Below, piece after piece: positions 14,321-22,652 of a stretch of 37,238 bases of DNA (its first letter is position 1; each line of letters starts with the position of its first letter). Source of the stretch: Streptomyces hirsutus (GTDB lineage: Bacteria > Actinomycetota > Actinomycetes > Streptomycetales > Streptomycetaceae). A program made the translations under genes and the position numbers. The notes beneath the pieces were generated by a model. It had not been told where the DNA came from. It did not search any database and saw only the letters and a list, made by a program, of their open reading frames with translations. The DNA is taken from positions 1 to 37,238 of the forward strand of contig NZ_LIQT01000245.1 in the NCBI RefSeq assembly GCF_001418415.1, in the 5' to 3' direction.

Positions 14321-15535
14321 TCAGACGAAGCGGACGTTCGGGTCGAGCAGGCACAACTGCCCGTCGGCGAGGTGCAGCCGGTCGTTGCTGTAGTTGAGCG
14401 CGGCGGACCGCAGGTCCCGCAGGCTCTTCTCCAGCCGTGTCGGCGAGTCCCGCAGATAACCGTGGCGCAGACCCACGGCGTCCACCAACTCGTCGACGGC
14501 CCGGTAGCACTCCTCGGAGGCGGTGATCTTCAGGCTGTTCAGCAGGAGCTGACTGCTCGCGCCGGACAGGTCGGCGCCGCTCGCCACCAAGGCCTCGGTG
14601 CGACGGAGCAGGGCGTGGACGGTGTCGAGCCGCTGCCTCACCCGGGAGAGGCGGGTCATCAGCAGTTCCGAGCTCAGGTTGAAGCGTTTGCGGCCGGCCG
14701 GGTCGCGCAGCAAGCGCAGGACTCGGGACAGGGCCCCGGCCGCGGTGCCCAGCCACACCGCTGACCAGCCGATGTGGGCGAGCGGCCCGAACACGGACTG
14801 CGCGATCTGGTGGAAGGCACCGTGCTCACCGATCACCTGGTGTGCGGGGATGGATCCGGTGAGCGTCAGGGGCAGGCTGTGGCTGGCGCGCATCCCCATC
14901 GGGCACCACTCGCCGGTGCCCTCGATCCGCAGCTGATGCCGGTGGGCGTAGACGAGGGAGACGTGGTGGTCGGCGGTCGCGTGCGGGCTGCGCATGGTGA
15001 TGAGGAACCCGTCCGCCGCGGCGCCGCCCGTCACGATCGGCGCGACCCGGTCGACCATCAGGGTGTCGTCGCTCTCCTGCAAGGGCGCGTACGAGCGGAA
15101 CAGATGACCGCCCTTGCCTGGTTCGGTGGTCACCGAGGCCAGGTAGAGGTCGCCGGCGGAGAGCTGGGCGAGCAGTTCTTCACGCAGTGGCGAGGCGGCA
15201 TACCGGACGATCGCCTCGGACTGCTGGCAGTGCATCGCGAAGATCATCCCGACGGACATGTCGACACGGCCGAGGGCCATGCCGGCGTCCACCAAGTCGG
15301 TGAGGGTGCCCGAGCAGCCGCCGTGTTCGGCGGGTACGAGCAGTCCGAGCAGCCCGGTGCGGCGCATCTGCGCGAGAGCCTGCTCGGGGAAGACGGCGTC
15401 GCGGTCGGTGGCCTCCAGGTGCTCCTCGGCCACCCGGGCCACGGAGGCGACGCGCTCGGCGAGACTCGTCGCTGCCCCCTCCTGGGCCGGCACGGACGTC
15501 TGCGATGGTGTGGTCTTCGCCGAAGCGGTCGTCAC
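14321..15535 (-). CDS. Acyl-CoA-dehydrogenase-fold flavoenzyme
   Basis: A 404-residue protein of the acyl-CoA dehydrogenase superfamily. The all-alpha N-terminal domain includes LGLLVPAEHGGCSGTLTDL. The middle beta domain has LYLASVTTEPGKGG and GMRASHSLPLTLTG, the latter replacing the usual GMRGTGS. The helical C-terminal domain ends LRDLRSAALNYSNDRLH. I do not see the IYEGTN-like segment that follows the catalytic Glu in short-chain acyl-CoA dehydrogenases. The superfamily also contains carrier-protein aminoacyl dehydrogenases and group D monooxygenases such as the nitrososynthases, which need a separate flavin reductase. The GTG start overlaps the adenylation-enzyme stop (GTGA), so it likely acts on the tethered aminoacyl group. 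Whether it desaturates or N-hydroxylates cannot be decided here. Confidence 0.88.
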   Translation of the reverse strand: MTTASAKTTPSQTSVPAQEGAATSLAERVASVARVAEEHLEATDRDAVFPEQALAQMRRTGLLGLLVPAEHGGCSGTLTDLVDAGMALGRVDMSVGMIFAMHCQQSEAIVRYAASPLREELLAQLSAGDLYLASVTTEPGKGGHLFRSYAPLQESDDTLMVDRVAPIVTGGAAADGFLITMRSPHATADHHVSLVYAHRHQLRIEGTGEWCPMGMRASHSLPLTLTGSIPAHQVIGEHGAFHQIAQSVFGPLAHIGWSAVWLGTAAGALSRVLRLLRDPAGRKRFNLSSELLMTRLSRVRQRLDTVHALLRRTEALVASGADLSGASSQLLLNSLKITASEECYRAVDELVDAVGLRHGYLRDSPTRLEKSLRDLRSAALNYSNDRLHLADGQLCLLDPNVRFV

Positions 15536-17205
15536 GATGCCTCATTCCGGTGGACGGCGGACGTGTGCAGCGACCGGTGGTCGATCTTTCCGTTGTGGGT
15601 CAGGGGCAGTGCGTCCCACTCCCGCCAGCGCCTGGGCACCATCGCGGCCGGCAGCTGCGCGCTCAGCGCCTCTTGCAGTGCCGCCGCGGAGACCGGGGCG
15701 CGTACGCTGTAGTGGGCGACCAGTTCACCGTGCTCGCCCTCGCCGGAGACGACGACCGCGCACTGGTCCACAGCCGGGTGCCGGCTCAGTACCACCTCGA
15801 TCTCGCCCAGTTCCATCCGGACACCGGACACCTTCACCTGGCGGTCACTGCGGCCGAGGTAGTACACGACGCCGCTGTCGACGCGGGCCAGGTCGCCCGT
15901 CCGGTACAGACGGCCGGTGGCCGAGGCGGCGTCGAAGGGGTCGCGGAAGAAAGCTCGGTCCGTGGTGTCGGGGTCGTTGAGATAGCCCAGGCCCACACCT
16001 GTGCCGCCGACGAACAACTCACCGCTCTCGCCCGGTTCCGCCGCCCGCCACCGGCCGCTCTCGGTCTCCTCGACCAGTGTGTACAGCGCGGTGTTGGCGA
16101 CGGGGGTGCCGACGGGCAGCCGGGCACCGGTCAGGTCAGCGGCCGTCACGACGTGATGGGTCACGTCGTCCGAGCACTCCGTGGGTCCGTAGGCGTTGAC
16201 TACGGACACATGGGGCAGGACTCCCAGAGCACGTTCGGCGACCGCCGGATACAGCTCCTCCCCGGTGGACAGCAGCCAGCGCAGTGAGGGCAGTCCCCTC
16301 TCGCCGCCGACGCGGCTCAGGTGGTCGGCGAGCCAGCCGATGACGGTGGGGACGAGTTCCACGACGGTGACGGCCGCGGTGTCGAGGGCGCCGATGAGCC
16401 AGCGGGGCAGGCGCATGGCATCGTCGCCCACCACGACCAGCCGTCCGCCGACCAGCAGCGGGCACAGCATCTGCCAGACGGAGATGTCGAAGACCAGTGG
16501 AGCGGTGAAAGCGACCGCGTCGTCCGGTCCCAGGTCCAGGTCGGTCGCCTTGGCCCACAGGTGGTTGAGCATGCCCTGGTGCTCGACCGTGGCCCCCTTG
16601 GGCCGACCGGTGGTGCCGGAGGTGAAGATCGTGTACCGGACCTCGTGGGAGCGGTCGCCGCTGCGGCTCGGCAGTGTGGCGGCCCGGGCGTCCGGCTCCG
16701 GCAGGAGCAGGATGTCGGTCTTCCCGGTCACGGCGGCCGCCCGCGCGGCGTGCGCGGTGCCGCCGCTGTAGTCCACCAGCAGCCTGGCCCGGCTGCGACC
16801 GAGCACGTCCCGGACACGAACTTCGGGCCAGTTCTGGTCAAGCGGCAGATACGAGGCGCCCAGGGCCTCCAGCGCGAGGAAGACGACCGGGGTGTGGACG
16901 CTGCGGCTTCCGACGGTGGCCACGACGTCGCCGGGCCGCACCCCTGCGGTGCTCAGCGCGTCCCGCGTCACCGCGACGCGGCCCAGTAACTCTTGGTAGC
17001 TCACGGTTCGGTCACCGTCGACGACGGCCGGACGGTCGGGGCCGCGTTCGGCGTGACCGATGACATGGTCCAGCAGGGCGGTCCCGGTATCGAGTGCACG
17101 GGTATGGCGCAGGGCGAGCTTTCGCGCTCGGTCAACGGTGTCGGGCACCAGGGGAAGTTCGGCCCGCACCGGGGTCGAGGTCGTGTGCGAGGGGAGGAAA
17201 GTCAT
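15532..17205 (-). CDS. Stand-alone amino-acid adenylation enzyme (NRPS A domain)
   Basis: A 557-residue adenylation domain without attached carrier or condensation domain. Core motifs are intact: A3 YTIFTSGTTGRPKG, A4 FDISVWQM, A5 NAYGPTE, A7 RLYRTGD, A8 RQVKVSGVRMELGEIE and A10 THNGKID with its lysine. The first motif-4 residue is Asp, so the substrate has an alpha-amino group. Aligned by eye to the PheA pocket, the specificity residues read D-I-W-E-L-T-A-D-D. Three acidic residues (Glu and a DD pair) suggest a positively charged side chain, which fits 2,3-diaminopropionate. The ATG start shares a base with the upstream dehydrogenase stop (TGATG). It is expected to load the carrier protein encoded at 13210-13449. 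Confidence 0.93.
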   Translation of the reverse strand: MTFLPSHTTSTPVRAELPLVPDTVDRARKLALRHTRALDTGTALLDHVIGHAERGPDRPAVVDGDRTVSYQELLGRVAVTRDALSTAGVRPGDVVATVGSRSVHTPVVFLALEALGASYLPLDQNWPEVRVRDVLGRSRARLLVDYSGGTAHAARAAAVTGKTDILLLPEPDARAATLPSRSGDRSHEVRYTIFTSGTTGRPKGATVEHQGMLNHLWAKATDLDLGPDDAVAFTAPLVFDISVWQMLCPLLVGGRLVVVGDDAMRLPRWLIGALDTAAVTVVELVPTVIGWLADHLSRVGGERGLPSLRWLLSTGEELYPAVAERALGVLPHVSVVNAYGPTECSDDVTHHVVTAADLTGARLPVGTPVANTALYTLVEETESGRWRAAEPGESGELFVGGTGVGLGYLNDPDTTDRAFFRDPFDAASATGRLYRTGDLARVDSGVVYYLGRSDRQVKVSGVRMELGEIEVVLSRHPAVDQCAVVVSGEGEHGELVAHYSVRAPVSAAALQEALSAQLPAAMVPRRWREWDALPLTHNGKIDHRSLHTSAVHRNEAS

Positions 17206-18263
17206 CACCGGACCCCTTCCGAACGCGGGGCACTGTGCCGGTCGAGGTCGTGGAAGAACCCGTCGACCGGCCTCAACCGGCCGCCCTCCTGGGCGCGGGC
17301 GTGCACATGCTCCCCGACCGTCAAATCCAGAACGCCGAGCCCGAACGGCGAGAAGACCACCGTGCGGTCGGCCGGTGCCTTCAGAGCCCCGGTGAGTACG
17401 TCGTACAGAGTGCCGTCCAGGAAGTCCCGCCCGCCGGTGCGCTGTTCGGCGAGGTGGACCGATGTGCCCGCCTTGAGGACGTGCTCGACGTCATCCACCA
17501 CGTTGAAGCTGTCCAGGATGACGTCCGTGCCCAGGTCGCGCAGCGACACGTGCAGCACCAGTGGGTGGTGGGCGAACCATGACCGCTCGAGCAGGTGTGG
17601 TGTGGCTGCGGTGGTCGCGCAGACGATGACGTCGCTGGAGCGGACCAGTTCCTCCGCGGAGTCCAGCACATAAACCGGCGTGCCGTCCTTGGTGGTGCGC
17701 AGGTGGTCGGCGAATGAGTGCGCGTACTCGGTGGACCGGTCGTAAACGGCGTACTCGCGCGGGGCCCGGCCCAGTGCGGCCAGGTAAGAATGCACGTGCC
17801 GCGCGATGAGTCCGGTCCCGAGGTAGCCGACGCGCCCGGACGCGGGCCGGTTCTCGCCGAGGGCGCGGGCCGCGACGGCGGCGGAGGCGGCCGTCCGCAC
17901 GGCACTGATGATCGAGCTTTCCAGGCAGGCGTACGGATAGCCGGTAGCGGGGTCGTTGAGGATCAGGACGGCGGATGCGCGAGGGATGCCGTGGTCGAGG
18001 TTGGAAGGAAAGCTGGAGATCCATTTGATGCCGTCGACCGGCCGGCCGCCACCGATCGACGCGGGCAGGGCGATGATGCGGGCTGTGGGCCGGTCGGGGA
18101 ACCTGAGGAAGTACGACGGAGGGTTGACCGTGTGTCCCTCCCCGTGCAGGCGGTAGGCGGCCTCGACGAGGTCGATGACCTCCGTCTGCCGTCCGTCGAG
18201 CACCTCGTGCACGGTGCTTCCCGGGACCACGCAGAACTGGGGGACTTTGGTCTGCTCGCTCAC
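17205..18263 (-). CDS. sbnB: SbnB-like dehydrogenase (ornithine cyclodeaminase family), Dap biosynthesis
   Basis: A 352-residue ornithine cyclodeaminase/mu-crystallin family enzyme. The NAD-binding loop is VGYLGTGLIARHVHSYL, with family segments GIKWISSFPSNLDHGIPRAS and LESSIISAVRTAASAAVAA. In staphyloferrin B and related pathways SbnB oxidatively splits N-(1-amino-1-carboxyl-2-ethyl)-glutamate into L-2,3-diaminopropionate and 2-oxoglutarate. The assignment rests on the pairing with an SbnA-like gene, whose stop it overlaps by four bases (GTGA), and on the downstream adenylation enzyme. A cyclodeaminase of ornithine type is less likely in this context. The GTG start was chosen for this coupling; the open frame extends upstream into the synthase gene. 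Confidence 0.9.
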   Translation of the reverse strand: MSEQTKVPQFCVVPGSTVHEVLDGRQTEVIDLVEAAYRLHGEGHTVNPPSYFLRFPDRPTARIIALPASIGGGRPVDGIKWISSFPSNLDHGIPRASAVLILNDPATGYPYACLESSIISAVRTAASAAVAARALGENRPASGRVGYLGTGLIARHVHSYLAALGRAPREYAVYDRSTEYAHSFADHLRTTKDGTPVYVLDSAEELVRSSDVIVCATTAATPHLLERSWFAHHPLVLHVSLRDLGTDVILDSFNVVDDVEHVLKAGTSVHLAEQRTGGRDFLDGTLYDVLTGALKAPADRTVVFSPFGLGVLDLTVGEHVHARAQEGGRLRPVDGFFHDLDRHSAPRSEGVR

Positions 18264-19231
18264 GATGTCTCCAGGATCTTGTCCAGGTCGTCCTGGCTGT
18301 AGTAACGGCCGACCCATGTGTCGTTGTAGATGGTGTTGATGTAGCGCTCGCCCAGGTCAGGCGCTATGGCCACAGCCGTGCGCGTGGCGCCCCCGTGGTG
18401 CGCGAACCACTGCGCGGCGGCAGTGATCACCGTTCCTGAGGAGCCTCCGAGGAGAAGTCCGCGGGCGGCGAGCCTGCGGCAGGTGTGGATGGTGTCCACC
18501 TCGTGGATGCGGATGACCTCGTCCACGAGAGCAGGGTCGATCAACGGCATGGGCGCACTGGCGCCGAGCCCCGGGATGTGCCGCGGCCCGGGGGCGCCCG
18601 CGAAGCTCACCGAGCCCATGCTGTCGACGGCGATGATGCGGATCTCCGGCCGGTGCTCGCGGAAGTAGCGAGCGCAGCCCATCAGGGTTCCCCCGGTGCC
18701 TGTTCCGATGAAGAGGGTGTCGAGATCGGGGAAGTCCTTGGCAAGGAGGGCCGCGGTGTTCTCGTAGTGGGCGATCCAGTTGGCCGGGTTCTCGTACTGG
18801 TTGAGCCAGACGTGATGCGGATTGTGTGCGCAGCTGCTGCGCACGTACGCCTTGCGGGCAGCGAGGTAGCTGCCGGAGGCGTCGGGTTCGTCCACGACGA
18901 CGACCTCGGCCCCGAAAGCTCGGATCAGTGCCGTGGTGGCCGGGTTGCAGTGCGGGTCGGTGACGCAGATGAACTTCATCCCCTTGGAAGCCGCGATCAC
19001 GGCGAGCGCCACACCGAGATTCCCGGAGGAGGACTCGATCAGGACCGAGTCCGGCCCGATCAGCCCGTCGCGCTGGGCTGCTTCGACCATCCGGACGGCG
19101 GGTTGGATTTTGATGGAGCCTGCGAAGTTGAACCCCTCGCACTTGAGATGCAGCGGAAGCCCCAGGCTGGTCCGCAGGTCGATGTACACATCGCCGTCGA
19201 GGAGTTCGTGTGCTGCGGAGATGACGGTCAT
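18260..19231 (-). CDS. sbnA: SbnA-like PLP synthase (cysteine synthase family), Dap biosynthesis
   Basis: A 323-residue fold-type II PLP enzyme. The PLP lysine lies in GFNFAGSIKIQPA, the carboxylate loop is ESSSGNLGVALAV, the phosphate loop is GTGTGGTLMGC, and LLLGGSSGTVITAA precedes the C-terminus. SbnA joins O-phospho-L-serine and L-glutamate to give N-(1-amino-1-carboxyl-2-ethyl)-glutamate, the precursor that SbnB cleaves to L-2,3-diaminopropionate. An O-acetylserine sulfhydrylase role is possible from fold alone, but coupling to an SbnB homologue argues against it. The ATG start is preceded by a purine-rich stretch (GGAAGTGAAG) at loose spacing. It is the first structural gene after a 621-bp gap below the SARP gene, so it probably heads its operon. 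Confidence 0.9.
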   Translation of the reverse strand: MTVISAAHELLDGDVYIDLRTSLGLPLHLKCEGFNFAGSIKIQPAVRMVEAAQRDGLIGPDSVLIESSSGNLGVALAVIAASKGMKFICVTDPHCNPATTALIRAFGAEVVVVDEPDASGSYLAARKAYVRSSCAHNPHHVWLNQYENPANWIAHYENTAALLAKDFPDLDTLFIGTGTGGTLMGCARYFREHRPEIRIIAVDSMGSVSFAGAPGPRHIPGLGASAPMPLIDPALVDEVIRIHEVDTIHTCRRLAARGLLLGGSSGTVITAAAQWFAHHGGATRTAVAIAPDLGERYINTIYNDTWVGRYYSQDDLDKILETS

Positions 19232-19852
19232 GAATGGTCTTCACTTCCGTTCATCGACACGGTCCGGTGGCGGGCCGCGCCGAGGGGGTGGGGAACCGAC
19301 GAAGCGGATGGCGCAAGGTACCGGCAGCGGTCCCTCGCGGATCGGCTCCGTGTCGTGGGCGCGAGGTCCGGAGCCACGGGTGTACAGGTGCGGGGAACCA
19401 CGGGTGTCGACCGGGCCGGGAGACCCGGCGCCGAGCCGGTGGGACGTACCCTCCAGGCAGCCACGTGCACCCCTTCGAACAGGCGGAGTTCGGTCGGCAG
19501 AGACAGGGCACGCGCTCGCCGCGGCCGTGAGGATGCGGAGCGGGTGGGCACGGTGCCTTGCCTCTGACGTCACACTGACACTGGTGTGTCGAGAGCCATG
19601 ACGAGAAACGTTCAAGAGCCAGGTGGCACTTGGTACGAGCGTTGCCGGAACGCGCCCCGTCGCGCCGCCCAGCCCTGACCGGTCGCTCTGTCACGTCTGT
19701 GGCCATAGCGGACGCTCATCGGGCTGGGGTACTCGCACCTGTCCTGCCCGCCCCGTGCGCCGAAACGCGACCGGCCCCGGGGGTCAATACAGACGTAGCC
19801 GCGCTGGTGCCGGCTTCCGGGAAAAGCGGAACTCACAACCGACAGTGGCCTC
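19232..19852. other. Intergenic region between the SARP gene and sbnA
   Basis: About 620 bases with no convincing gene. Open frames on both strands are rich in Arg, Pro and Ser and lack family motifs and ribosome sites. It must contain the end of the SARP transcript and probably the promoter of the sbnA operon. I could not define a promoter or the heptamer direct repeats that SARP proteins usually bind. Confidence 0.6.
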
Positions 19853-20746
19853 TTATTTCGACGAGGCTCCAGTCGCGCTGAGCGCGAGAGCCATATGTGC
19901 GCTCTTGTGCGAGTTCAGTATCGTGCCCTGTAGTTGCTGCAACGGGTAACCCGGTTCAATTCCAATCTCGTCTATGAGCCGGGTACGCAGGCGGGCGAAC
20001 ACCTCGAGGGCCGCAGCGCGGCGCCCGTTGAGAGCCAAAGCGCGCATGTACTGGGCATGCAGTCCCTCATGGTAGGAGTGCTCGCTCGTCAGTGAGGCGA
20101 GTTCGGCGATCACCTGCTGGTGCAGGCCGGCCTCGATGCGGGCGTCGATCAGTGCCTCGATCGTGTCCAGCCGGGACTCCTCCAGCATGAGTCTGCGCGC
20201 CTCCAGCACGGCTCCGTTGGGCACGTCCGTGAGGACGCTGCCGCGCCACATGCCCAGCGCCTGCTCCAGTTCCCTGATGCCGGTGTGACTGTCGCCCTCG
20301 CCGAGGGCCCTGCGCCCCTGGTCAGCCAGCCGCATGAAGTCCAGCCAGTCCAGGTGCAGATCGGAGCTGTGCAGGCGGTAGCCGTTCTTCTGGGTGACCA
20401 GCAGTTGGTCCGCGACGTCCTCAGGCCTGAGCTCGGTGATACTGGCGAGCACCTTGCGGATGTTGAGGACGTACGTCTGCAGGGTCCGCAGGGCGGTCAC
20501 GGGTGGCTGCTCGGGCCACAGCTCGCGGGTCAGCGTGGAGACGGGCACCACCTGGTCCGGGTGCATGGTGAGCATTGCGAGGACCGTCCGTACTTTGGGT
20601 GCTACACTTGCCGGTTCCTGGCCGTCCTCGGCATGAAGGCGCATCGGACCCAGCAGTCCGATCCTCGCCCGGGCCTGCTTTCGAGTGTCCATGGACCCGA
20701 CTGCGGCACCGTACATCTGACCTACCGCACACATGCTGACGCGCAT
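19853..20746 (-). CDS. SARP-family transcriptional activator
   Basis: A 297-residue Streptomyces antibiotic regulatory protein. The N-terminal OmpR-like winged helix (about residues 30-120) contains TVLAMLTMHPDQVVPVSTL and the ELWPEQPPVTALRTLQTYV segment. The bacterial transcriptional activation domain follows (about 125-270), with DFMRLADQGRRAL and LHAQYMRALALNGRRAAALE. It has no NB-ARC or TPR extension, so it is a small SARP like ActII-4 or RedD. The first ATG is supported by AGGAGG at seven bases. Small SARPs are typically cluster-situated activators binding direct repeats upstream of biosynthetic operons. It lies upstream of sbnA on the same strand and is the best candidate regulator of the cluster. 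Confidence 0.94.
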   Translation of the reverse strand: MRVSMCAVGQMYGAAVGSMDTRKQARARIGLLGPMRLHAEDGQEPASVAPKVRTVLAMLTMHPDQVVPVSTLTRELWPEQPPVTALRTLQTYVLNIRKVLASITELRPEDVADQLLVTQKNGYRLHSSDLHLDWLDFMRLADQGRRALGEGDSHTGIRELEQALGMWRGSVLTDVPNGAVLEARRLMLEESRLDTIEALIDARIEAGLHQQVIAELASLTSEHSYHEGLHAQYMRALALNGRRAAALEVFARLRTRLIDEIGIEPGYPLQQLQGTILNSHKSAHMALALSATGASSK

Positions 20747-20783
20747 ACCGTCTCCTCCTGGTCGTCAAGCGTTCGGCAGCCAT

Positions 20784-20797
20784 CGTGCATATGCACG
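20784..20797. promoter_or_regulatory. 14-bp perfect palindrome upstream of the SARP gene
   Basis: CGTGCATATGCACG is a perfect 14-base palindrome 38 bases upstream of the SARP start codon. Its position in the leader suggests an operator for a dimeric regulator. Confidence 0.45.
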
Positions 20798-20815
20798 GGG
20801 ACTGCTGCGCCAACA

Positions 20816-20883
20816 TACGTACCGAAAGTCCGGCGCAACCAGAAGGAAATCAAGCCGCTTGGCTTTTTCCCGTACGTTCCGAA
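20816..20883. promoter_or_regulatory. Direct repeat TACGTNCCGAA upstream of the SARP gene
   Basis: TACGTACCGAA (20816-20826) and TACGTTCCGAA (20873-20883) differ at one base and start 57 bases apart in the SARP promoter region. They could be binding sites for a regulator of the cluster. The first copy, in the context ACATACGTACC, faintly resembles gamma-butyrolactone receptor sites, but I do not rely on that. The rest of 20747-21118 shows no gene. Confidence 0.4.
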
Positions 20884-21118
20884 CTGGCCATAAGAAGTGT
20901 GCGAGGTATCGTCGTGACGGCATGAGAAAGCGATGGCTCCGTACCGCCACGCACGTCCGGAGCCATCTGCGGTTGTTTCTCGTCAACTCGCCCGAAAGGT
21001 GAGCGCCCACATCTCTCACATATCGAGATGCCCGAGTGAGACCATTTGCGATGTCTTTACTTACGCCTCTGAGCGGATGTGACGCCGCAACAGAGGATTC
21101 TCATACCCTTCATGTCAC

Positions 21119-21427
21119 TCACTGCCTGCCGTCACGTGGGTCGGGCTCGGCGTCCGGAAGGGCGGTGAGCGCAGCCACCTCGCCGTGGCACAGCATCACG
21201 ACGGCGTTGCAGCTGCACTTGCAGTACTCGACCTCACCATTCGACGTCGAGTGGGCGGACAATAGGCGCCAAGTCGGCGTTTCGGTGGAGGACGTACAGC
21301 CCCAGGCCAGCAGCGGACACCTCTCCGCGGCCGGTGGGAGCGCCGCATCACCGGCCCCTGTGCCCGACCGGAGGGAAGGTTCCGATTCCTCAGCGGAGAC
21401 CGGGCTGGACGGGAGAGTGTTCGGCAT
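21119..21427 (-). CDS. Possible small protein with a Cys-rich C-terminus
   Basis: A tentative 102-residue frame. Only its C-terminal half looks coding: TPTWRLLSAHSTSNGEVEY followed by CKCSCNAVVMLCHGE. That half resembles small actinomycete proteins of pattern W-x-L...H-x-T-S-x-G-x-V-x-Y-x-x-C-x-C, which could bind a metal. The N-terminal half is low-complexity, and the first ATG lies inside the end of the MFS transporter gene (38-base overlap). A start nearer the conserved part would need a non-standard codon. It may be a relic or a small gene cotranscribed with the transporter. Function is unknown. Confidence 0.35.
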   Translation of the reverse strand: MPNTLPSSPVSAEESEPSLRSGTGAGDAALPPAAERCPLLAWGCTSSTETPTWRLLSAHSTSNGEVEYCKCSCNAVVMLCHGEVAALTALPDAEPDPRDGRQ

Positions 21428-22598
21428 CGGCGTCTTCCCCCTTCGGTGTCGTGCTGCCGGAGGACGGCACGGCGGGTTCGGGCAGGGTGTGGAACAGGAG
21501 CCAGGCAAGGAGGGGCATCAGGATGAGCGGGGCCAGAGCGGTCTGCAGCGACGTCCGGTCGGCGAGGGTTCCGATGACCGGGCTGATCAGACCGCCGACG
21601 CTCACGGTGAGACCGAGGGTGATACCGCTGGCGGTGCCGACCCGAGAGGGCAGGTAGTCCTGACCGAGCGTGACCTGGAGCGAGAACGGAATGTACAGAC
21701 CGGCGGAGGTCAGGATGACGAACAGGTAGAGAGCCGGGCCCGGGACGAAGACCAGACCGGCGATCGATCCGGCCGTCAGCAGGTACGACCAGCGCGAAAC
21801 CCGGACCCGGTCCCAGCGGTTCGCCAGCGCACCGCCCAACACGCTGCCCGCCGCGCCGCCCAGGTACAAGAGGAACAGTGCGGCCGTGCCAGCGGCCTTG
21901 CTGCCGTCCATGCGCTCGGTGGCGTACAGGGAGACGAACGTGCTCAGGCCGATGAAGGCGATGGAGCGGCACACCACGGCCAGCGAGAGCCGCACGAAGG
22001 ACGCCTTGTCGTCCTTCGCCGTCACGGGCGACGAGGCCGCGTCGGACAACCGGGTCTCCAGCACGCGAAGCACGGGCAGGCACAGCGCGGCCCCGACCAC
22101 GGCCGGCAGCACGAGCAGCGGAGTGAGGCCCAGTCCCCCAACGGCAACCACGGCGGCGACCATGACCGGGGCCAGCGCGAAGCCGAGGTTGCCGCCCAGC
22201 GAGAACCATCCCATCGCACTATGGCTGCCGTCGCTGGCGACCCTGGCCACCCGTGCGGACTCCGGGTGGTACGCGGCCACACCGACCCCGGACACCGCGA
22301 CGACCGCCAGCGTCACCGCGTAGGAGTCACTCACCCCGCTCAGCGCGATGCCCACCCCTGCGAGCAGGGTGCTGACCGGCAGCAGCCAGGGCATCGCCCG
22401 GCGGTCGGTCAGCACGCCGAAGACCGGTTGAGCCACCGATGACAGCAACGAGGCAGCGAGCACGATGCCTGAGACGGCGGCGTAGCTGTACGCGCGCTCG
22501 ACAACGAAGAAGGGCACGAGGGAGGCGACGGCACCCTGGTAGACGTCGACGCAGCCGTGCCCGACGGATAAGAGCGTGATCGAGAGTTTTCTTCGCAC
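21390..22598 (-). CDS. MFS exporter, fosmidomycin-resistance-like
   Basis: A 402-residue major facilitator transporter with about twelve membrane segments. The N-terminal VGHGCVDVYQGAVASLVPFF and AYHPESARVARVASDG segments are typical of the Fsr (fosmidomycin resistance) group of drug exporters. The C-terminal tail (after HTLPEPAVPS) is hydrophilic. The GTG start was chosen because the first membrane helix follows directly; the open frame runs on upstream into the divergent regulator gene. It is transcribed away from a cupin-AraC gene only 54 bases away, so that regulator probably controls it. It could export the cluster product or confer self-resistance, but such exporters are also common outside clusters. 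Confidence 0.88.
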   Translation of the reverse strand: MRRKLSITLLSVGHGCVDVYQGAVASLVPFFVVERAYSYAAVSGIVLAASLLSSVAQPVFGVLTDRRAMPWLLPVSTLLAGVGIALSGVSDSYAVTLAVVAVSGVGVAAYHPESARVARVASDGSHSAMGWFSLGGNLGFALAPVMVAAVVAVGGLGLTPLLVLPAVVGAALCLPVLRVLETRLSDAASSPVTAKDDKASFVRLSLAVVCRSIAFIGLSTFVSLYATERMDGSKAAGTAALFLLYLGGAAGSVLGGALANRWDRVRVSRWSYLLTAGSIAGLVFVPGPALYLFVILTSAGLYIPFSLQVTLGQDYLPSRVGTASGITLGLTVSVGGLISPVIGTLADRTSLQTALAPLILMPLLAWLLFHTLPEPAVPSSGSTTPKGEDADAEHSPVQPGLR

Positions 22599-22652
22599 CT
22601 CGCTATCGTGGACGGTTCCCGACGTGTCGCGCTTCCGATAAACTGCCAGACA

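Noticed and set aside
20816..20840. Gamma-butyrolactone receptor binding site (ARE)
   Set aside because: Only part of the sequence resembles known sites and the second half does not match, so it is listed only as a repeat.
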